NCBI GenBank assembly: GCA_910579935.1
Contig: CAJTVQ010000065.1
Span: 1-17,105 of the forward strand
Direction of reading: 5' to 3'
From: an uncultured Lachnospiraceae bacterium
GTDB lineage: Bacteria; Bacillota; Clostridia; Lachnospirales; Lachnospiraceae
Length of the DNA: 17,105 nucleotides
Shown here: positions 14,401 to 17,105 of the stretch, in pieces
Layout: each line of letters begins with the position of its first letter
Numbering within the stretch: the first letter of the stretch is position 1
Made by a program: the position numbers and the translations under genes
Notes under the pieces: model-generated
What the model saw: only the letters and a program-made list of their open reading frames with translations
The model's database searches: none
Told to the model about the DNA's origin: nothing

Positions 14401-16428
14401 ACCTGTGTAGAACCGGATCAGTACGGCAGGGCAGTCAGTGTCACAGACTATAACGGGAAGAACGTACGATATCAGTATGGAAGCATGGGGGAAAGAAGGG
14501 CAATTTCTTATCCTGACGGCGGAAGTGTGGAATATAAGTATGATAATTGTATGCGCCTCACAGGTATACATGTGGAGAAAGAAAAGGCGGATATTGCTTA
14601 CCATTATGATGAGAATGGATATCTGGCAGAAAAAATATTACCGGGCGGTGTTACGGCTGCTTATCGGTATGATAAAACAGGAAGAATAACAGGAATAACA
14701 AACAGGGATTACCACGGAATAATGGATGAACTGGAATATACCTATGACGCGGTGGGGAATAAGTCTGCAATGAGAAAAAAACGCAGAGGAATTTCCAAAT
14801 TCGATGGAGAGTATTCTTTTTTGTATGATAAGGAAAACCGTCTTACCGGAGTAATGCAGGATGGAAACCTGATAAGGAAATACATGTATGACAGATACGG
14901 GAACAGGATACACAAGCAGGGAGAAAAAGGAACAGAATCGTATTTATATAATATAACCAACCAGCTTGTGCGCATGGAGGGAGATGCAGGAAAGGAGTAT
15001 GCATATGATAAAAGGGGGAACCTGACGGGTATATGGGAGAAGGGAATACAAACTTCAAGATATGAGTATGATGCAACAAACCGAATTACATGTGCTATCG
15101 TAAATGGGAGAAATTACAGCAGGTATATATATAATGGCATGGGACAGAGGGTTGGAATAGAAAATGGTATAGAGACAGCGGAAGGCAATAAGCAGATGGA
15201 GTCAGGACAGGAATATATCCTTGATTTAACTGCAGGTTTTCATAATCTGCTGCAGGAAGAGCAAAAAGGAACAGGAGAAAAAAGAAATTACATATGGGAT
15301 GATGGAGTATTATTGACAAGGGATGGAAATAGCAACAGATATTATCTAAGGGATGAGTTGGGAAGTCCAATCCGGCTCTTATACCGTAATGGAAATTTAT
15401 CAGAAGCATACGACTATGATGAGTTCGGAAATTTGCTATATGGTCAGTTGGGAGAAGTACAACCCTTTGGTTTTACTGGTTACAGGAAAGACACTGTAAG
15501 CGGTAGTTATTATGCGCAGGCAAGGGAATATCTGTCTTTGGAAGGGCGGTTTGCGGCACAGGATGTCATAGGACAGATAACGGGCTATCAGCAAACGGTA
15601 AATAAATATAATTATTGCTATAATAATCCGGTCATTTATATTGATAAGAATGGTAAATTTGCTTTTTTAGCTACTATGGGAGTTGGGGCTCTTATAGGGG
15701 GTGTTATTGGAGGGGCTGGAACAATTATATCGGATGTAGTTCATGGAAATGAGGTAGATTGGAAAAAGGCAGGAGAAAATGCACTGAAAGGTGCAGCGGC
15801 AGGGGCGATAATTGGCAGTGGTGTAGGGGCAGTAAGTGCAATAGCAACAGCGGCAGGTGTATCGGCAACTACTGTAACAACAGTAACAGTAGGAGCAGCT
15901 ATTGGAGGAACTACAAATGGTGTTATAGAAGTGGGTAATCAGATTCATACTAATCAGGAGATAGATATGGGAAAGGTTGCGATAAGCGGTGCTGCGGGCG
16001 CTGCATCAGGAATGTTAATGGGATCTACGGCTAATTACCCGATTTCTGCGTTGGGGAATTCAGGAATTTCAATAGCACAATCAATAGCAACTGACTGTTA
16101 TACCGGAGATATGGAGAACATAAAAAGGAATGTGGCTATTTCAGGAGTATCTGGGTTCGTTGCAGGTATGTTTGGAGGAAGGGGAGCATGTTATGGAAAT
16201 TTTAAAGTAAGTACATTAACTAACTTTAGATTTATGATGCATGATGTAACTATAAGAACAGTAAGTAAATCAGTAATAATGAAATCAATGACTGTGGGTA
16301 CAGTAAAATCAGCTGCTTATGGTGTTCTCACCAGTTTATTTATGGATGATATAAAAAATGAGGTAGATTTGCTCATAGATAAAGTAAAAGATTGGATAGA
16401 AACAAAGAATTGCGAAGGAGTGGATTGA
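11431..16428 (+). CDS. RHS/YD-repeat polymorphic toxin with PAAR-like tip
   Basis: A 1665-residue protein. Residues 1-120 form a PAAR-like, DUF4280-type tip: HLVEGAVLMC, CKDCKKCVNISYFGNC, CEGFMNLAEKW, MDSVLLCKKGG and TSGQG, with Cys at 15, 42, 45, 48, 57, 66 and 103. At 151 the DUF6531-like entry DPINLNTGNY begins the RHS part. Dozens of YD repeats (YDxxGN type) follow, which in known RHS proteins build a hollow shell around the toxin. The RHS core is near 1305-1409 (YYLRDELGSP, YDYDEFGN, PFGFTGY, YNNPVIYIDKNGK). Residues 1410-1665 are the variable C-terminal module. There is no signal peptide, which fits delivery on a VgrG-type spike through the PAAR-like tip. AAGGAAGGG at 11412-11420 supports the start. 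The gene ends one base before the next ATG. Confidence 0.92.
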   Translation: MGKKEHLVEGAVLMCINGSKKSMLKVPVGHGYTSGGKKKANCKDCKKCVNISYFGNCSKNKKTHICEGFMNLAEKWENITVSLKEPEKIDGEAVITMDSVLLCKKGGIIIPVTSGQGYGIGENIEKLKEKLQKAIQWIRGKNLICCIFGKDPINLNTGNYIYEKEALVIPGIVPLSFRIFYNSMEDGDGGCIGSGWHHNYEMHVRYKDDEKRVYLCLADGRELPYCCTPGDIYVPLFGNTGLLKKKTNGFLYCDTEGVEYIFDKGGQLVSRKEKNGNVDSFIYNEENQLIEVAGANGGKLVYIYNKEGNLICVKDHAGREVQLWYRYRKLWKFVNASGYTYVYDYNENGKLESVVTPRGIMGVFNEYDSVDRVVKQTLPDGSVAELAYDDEHMRSYVKEPNGSMVIHERDERYRNIKNIYGDGEENFAYNDNNQLTLYVDKNGNTTKYNYCGNGNLTEIIDALGNRMRFSYDESNHLTRTTFPDGSCMKDAYDREGNLIQRVDQSGNSIYIAYNIHRQPECILQPDGSKIGIRYDERGNITGITDAMGNCTGYEYDSLNRIVAVTDGNGNRTGFIYNAQNDIERVINALGQERKYEYTPSGKVTSVSDYDGYTIKIGYDSSNRIERYEDKEGNTIIYKYDLMGNLEEERMPNGGIRFFSYDLMNRLDKYTDEVGSAVQYRYDANGNCIEKVGADGAVTVFSYDALNRVTKVTECDGLETSYEYNPAGQITRVVYSNGETEEVEYDICGRESRIKDIYGNITVYEYNSMGNVKDITNGMGGKTTLDYYPGGLLRKVEYPDGTSEEFTYDGNGNITERKNKTGYIVQFSYDSLNRVIAVNSNIGEKTEYGYDAVGNVILTIDGKGNTRSYEYSPNGNLTSVTDAEGYRTIYGYDCMGNVVSVEQEGQHITCYERDVSGRLTAITDALGNRETYDYDCNGRIVKKTDREGYETIYAYSLWGDISRIGYADGRSVEYEYNSLRQLICVKDWLGKTCVEPDQYGRAVSVTDYNGKNVRYQYGSMGERRAISYPDGGSVEYKYDNCMRLTGIHVEKEKADIAYHYDENGYLAEKILPGGVTAAYRYDKTGRITGITNRDYHGIMDELEYTYDAVGNKSAMRKKRRGISKFDGEYSFLYDKENRLTGVMQDGNLIRKYMYDRYGNRIHKQGEKGTESYLYNITNQLVRMEGDAGKEYAYDKRGNLTGIWEKGIQTSRYEYDATNRITCAIVNGRNYSRYIYNGMGQRVGIENGIETAEGNKQMESGQEYILDLTAGFHNLLQEEQKGTGEKRNYIWDDGVLLTRDGNSNRYYLRDELGSPIRLLYRNGNLSEAYDYDEFGNLLYGQLGEVQPFGFTGYRKDTVSGSYYAQAREYLSLEGRFAAQDVIGQITGYQQTVNKYNYCYNNPVIYIDKNGKFAFLATMGVGALIGGVIGGAGTIISDVVHGNEVDWKKAGENALKGAAAGAIIGSGVGAVSAIATAAGVSATTVTTVTVGAAIGGTTNGVIEVGNQIHTNQEIDMGKVAISGAAGAASGMLMGSTANYPISALGNSGISIAQSIATDCYTGDMENIKRNVAISGVSGFVAGMFGGRGACYGNFKVSTLTNFRFMMHDVTIRTVSKSVIMKSMTVGTVKSAAYGVLTSLFMDDIKNEVDLLIDKVKDWIETKNCEGVD
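12256..15165 (+). repeat. YD-repeat (RHS) coding array
   Basis: Within the RHS gene the protein repeats a unit of about 20-22 residues with the pattern YDxxGNL or YDSLNRI followed by a short turn and strand. At the DNA level this gives a loose 60-66 base periodicity with frequent tatgat...ggaaat words. It is a protein-coding repeat, not a CRISPR or satellite. The boundaries are approximate. Confidence 0.8.
15658..16428 (+). other. Variable C-terminal toxin module of the RHS protein
   Basis: Directly after the conserved RHS core ending DKNGK (residue 1409) lie 256 residues with a very different composition. The first 110 or so are Gly/Ala-rich with glycine-zipper patterns (GALIGGVIGGAG, ALKGAAAGAIIGSGVG), typical of a linker or membrane-inserting stretch between RHS core and toxin. 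A second Gly-rich patch (VAISGAAGAASGMLMGS; VAISGVSGFVAGMFGG) follows. The last 80 residues are moderately charged and end with a helix, EVDLLIDKVKDWIETKN. I see no nuclease, deaminase, ADP-ribosyltransferase or protease motif. A pore-forming or membrane-active mode is possible. The module could also be a new toxin fold. Confidence 0.6.
16415..16420 (+). promoter_or_regulatory. Ribosome binding site inside the RHS 3' end
   Basis: AAGGAG lies 8 bases upstream of ATG 16429, inside the last codons of the RHS gene. It is as good as any site in the operon and marks the start of a further gene translated right after the RHS protein. Confidence 0.65.
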
Positions 16429-16473
16429 ATGAAATGTAGGTACATTCCCCGCCCCTTGGGGCGTACAAACTAG
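16429..16473 (+). pseudogene. Start of the gene after RHS, interrupted by IS (possible immunity gene)
   Basis: ATG 16429 directly follows the RHS stop (TGA 16426-16428) and has AAGGAG at the right distance. The frame runs only 14 codons (MKCRYIPRPLGRTN) to TAG 16471-16473, and its later part is probably insertion-element DNA. In polymorphic-toxin loci this position is normally the immunity gene. I therefore read this as the first few codons of such a gene cut off by the element that follows. How many codons are native depends on the exact element boundary, which cannot be set from this end alone. Confidence 0.45.
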
Positions 16474-16565
16474 TACAGCATTGCTTAAATAATAATGAAT
16501 AAATATTGCTTTTACATTGTAGTCGGTGCATAATAATTCTATTACGAAAGAATGGATGGGTTATT

Positions 16566-17105
16566 ATGCGAAGGAAAACAATTGATACTATTCCGGTTTT
16601 ATCTGATGCCATGAAAAACATATTATCTGCTTTTCCAAAAAGCCGCTCCCTCCCATCAGGACTGGTCAAAAGGGCCAGTATTATCCTGCTTGCGTCACAG
16701 GGGGAACTCAACCAGGATATTGCACTGCAGGTCGGGCTTCATTATAATAATGTCGCCACCTGGCGCAGCCGGTTCCCCGCGGCGCTCCCAGCCCTGCGGA
16801 AGGCTGAAATGGATGCCCCGGAAAAGCTTGGAGATGAGATACGGGCAGTCCTGTCCGATAAAAAGCGCCCCGGCTGTTTTTACGCCGGAACAGATCATGC
16901 GGATCATCGACCTTGCCTGCAGCAACCCAAATGATTCCGGGTACGAAGTAAGCCAGTGGAGCCTCCCGCTGTTAGTGGCAGAAATTAAAAAACAGGGGAT
17001 CGCTGAACAGATTTCTAGGAAATCTGTCAGCCGTTTTTTAAAAATGAGGTAGATTTACATCCCCACAAAATCCGTTACTGGCTTCATTCTTCAGAAAAGA
17101 CGGAA
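16566..17105 (+). pseudogene. IS630-family transposase, N-terminal part, two frame changes
   Basis: The frame from ATG 16566 encodes the helix-turn-helix region of an IS630 transposase: MKNILSAFPKS, VKRASIILLAS, and QDIALQVGLHYNNVATWRSR. It continues to about residue 100 (IRAVLSDKKRP). There the family-like sequence moves to another frame (about 16875, a +1 or -2 change): PAVFTPEQIMRIIDLAC, SQWSLPLL, GIAEQISRKSVSRFLK. Near 17040 it moves again, back by one base, into NEVDLHPHKIRYWLHSSEK, which runs off the window edge. The second change lies on the heptamer T TTA AAA (17037-17043), a classical -1 slippery sequence. The first has no such signal and looks like a mutation. The DDE catalytic domain lies beyond the window. 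The element is probably inactive unless both changes are corrected. Confidence 0.75.
17037..17043 (+). other. -1 slippery heptamer T TTA AAA in the transposase
   Basis: In the frame encoding SRFLK, the codons ttt tta aaa atg agg tag give the heptamer T TTA AAA. Slipping back one base reads aat gag gta gat tta cat, giving NEVDLHPHK, the family-like continuation, and bypasses the TAG at 17050-17052. The sequence fits the X XXY YYZ rule. A missing A in the A-run would give the same picture. Confidence 0.5.

Larger units (their letters stand above)
16432..17105 (+). mobile_element. IS630-type insertion element, left part
   Basis: An IS630-family transposase lies directly behind the RHS gene and breaks the otherwise compact operon. 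The left end lies somewhere between about 16432 and 16500; IS630 elements insert at TA, and TA occurs at 16437-16438 and 16441-16442. Bases 16450-16463 form a perfect 6-bp inverted repeat with a TT loop (CGCCCC TT GGGGCG), perhaps part of the terminal structure. About 100 AT-rich bases precede the transposase start. The right end is outside the window, so terminal repeats cannot be compared. Confidence 0.65.

Noticed and set aside
12256..15165. Periodic DNA repeats as a CRISPR or satellite
   Set aside because: The periodicity is in codons (YD repeats), diverges at the DNA level and is continuous within one reading frame.
1110..16428. A complete type VI secretion system
   Set aside because: Only a VgrG-like spike, PAAR-like cargo, RHS and FHA/PP2C genes are present. 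No TssB/C, ClpV, TssM or baseplate gene is visible, and the host looks Gram-positive.
16450..16463. GC-rich hairpin as a rho-independent terminator for the operon
   Set aside because: The stem is only 6 bp with a 2-base loop and no T-run follows. It more likely belongs to the insertion element's end.

Overview
The window reads as a Gram-positive, low-to-mid GC Firmicute, most likely a gut-type clostridium (Lachnospiraceae-like). This rests on strong AAGGAG/GGAGG ribosome binding sites, clostridial-style glucosaminidase and GH24 lysozyme modules, and a YD-repeat RHS protein. No marker gene fixes the species. Every gene I accept lies on the + strand. Spacers are mostly under 60 bases, so from the window's left edge to about 16430 this looks like one long operon. 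An IS630-type element then interrupts it.

Layout. (1) 1-2804: the last 14 codons of an upstream gene, two unrecognised proteins (about 180 and 165 aa), and a VgrG/Pvc8-type spike protein of a contractile injection system. (2) 2837-6134: two paralogous effector genes flank a J-domain protein. Both share an N-terminal leader and a PAAR-like (DUF4280-type) tip. The first carries a GH24 lysozyme, the second a LytG-type glucosaminidase. Both are broken: the first lost about 0.2 kb of its tip domain and the end of its lysozyme; the second carries an exact 7-bp tandem duplication that shifts the frame just before its last conserved segment. (3) 6152-7483: a membrane-anchored, seven-repeat RCC1/BLIP-II-like propeller. 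(4) 7508-11381: a signalling block of a two-TM FHA protein, a zinc-ribbon FHA protein, a membrane PP2C-like protein, and a PP2C-like/TM/TPR protein. Both PP2C domains lack expected metal-binding aspartates. (5) 11431-16428: a 1665-aa RHS protein with its own PAAR-like tip, YD-repeat shell, RHS core and an unrecognised Gly/Ala-rich C-terminal module. (6) 16429-17105: the start of a gene directly behind the RHS stop, cut short by an IS630-type element whose transposase needs two frame changes.

How it may work (inference): the VgrG-like spike carries PAAR-like-tipped cargo (cell-wall hydrolases or the RHS toxin). The J-domain protein may help load or fold cargo. The FHA/PP2C block may control firing by phosphothreonine signalling, as PpkA/Fha/PppA do in type VI secretion, although no kinase, sheath or tube gene lies in the window. 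The propeller and the truncated post-RHS gene sit where immunity genes would be expected. The most notable feature is that all three cargo units show damage: two effectors are frameshifted or deleted, and the gene behind the third is interrupted.
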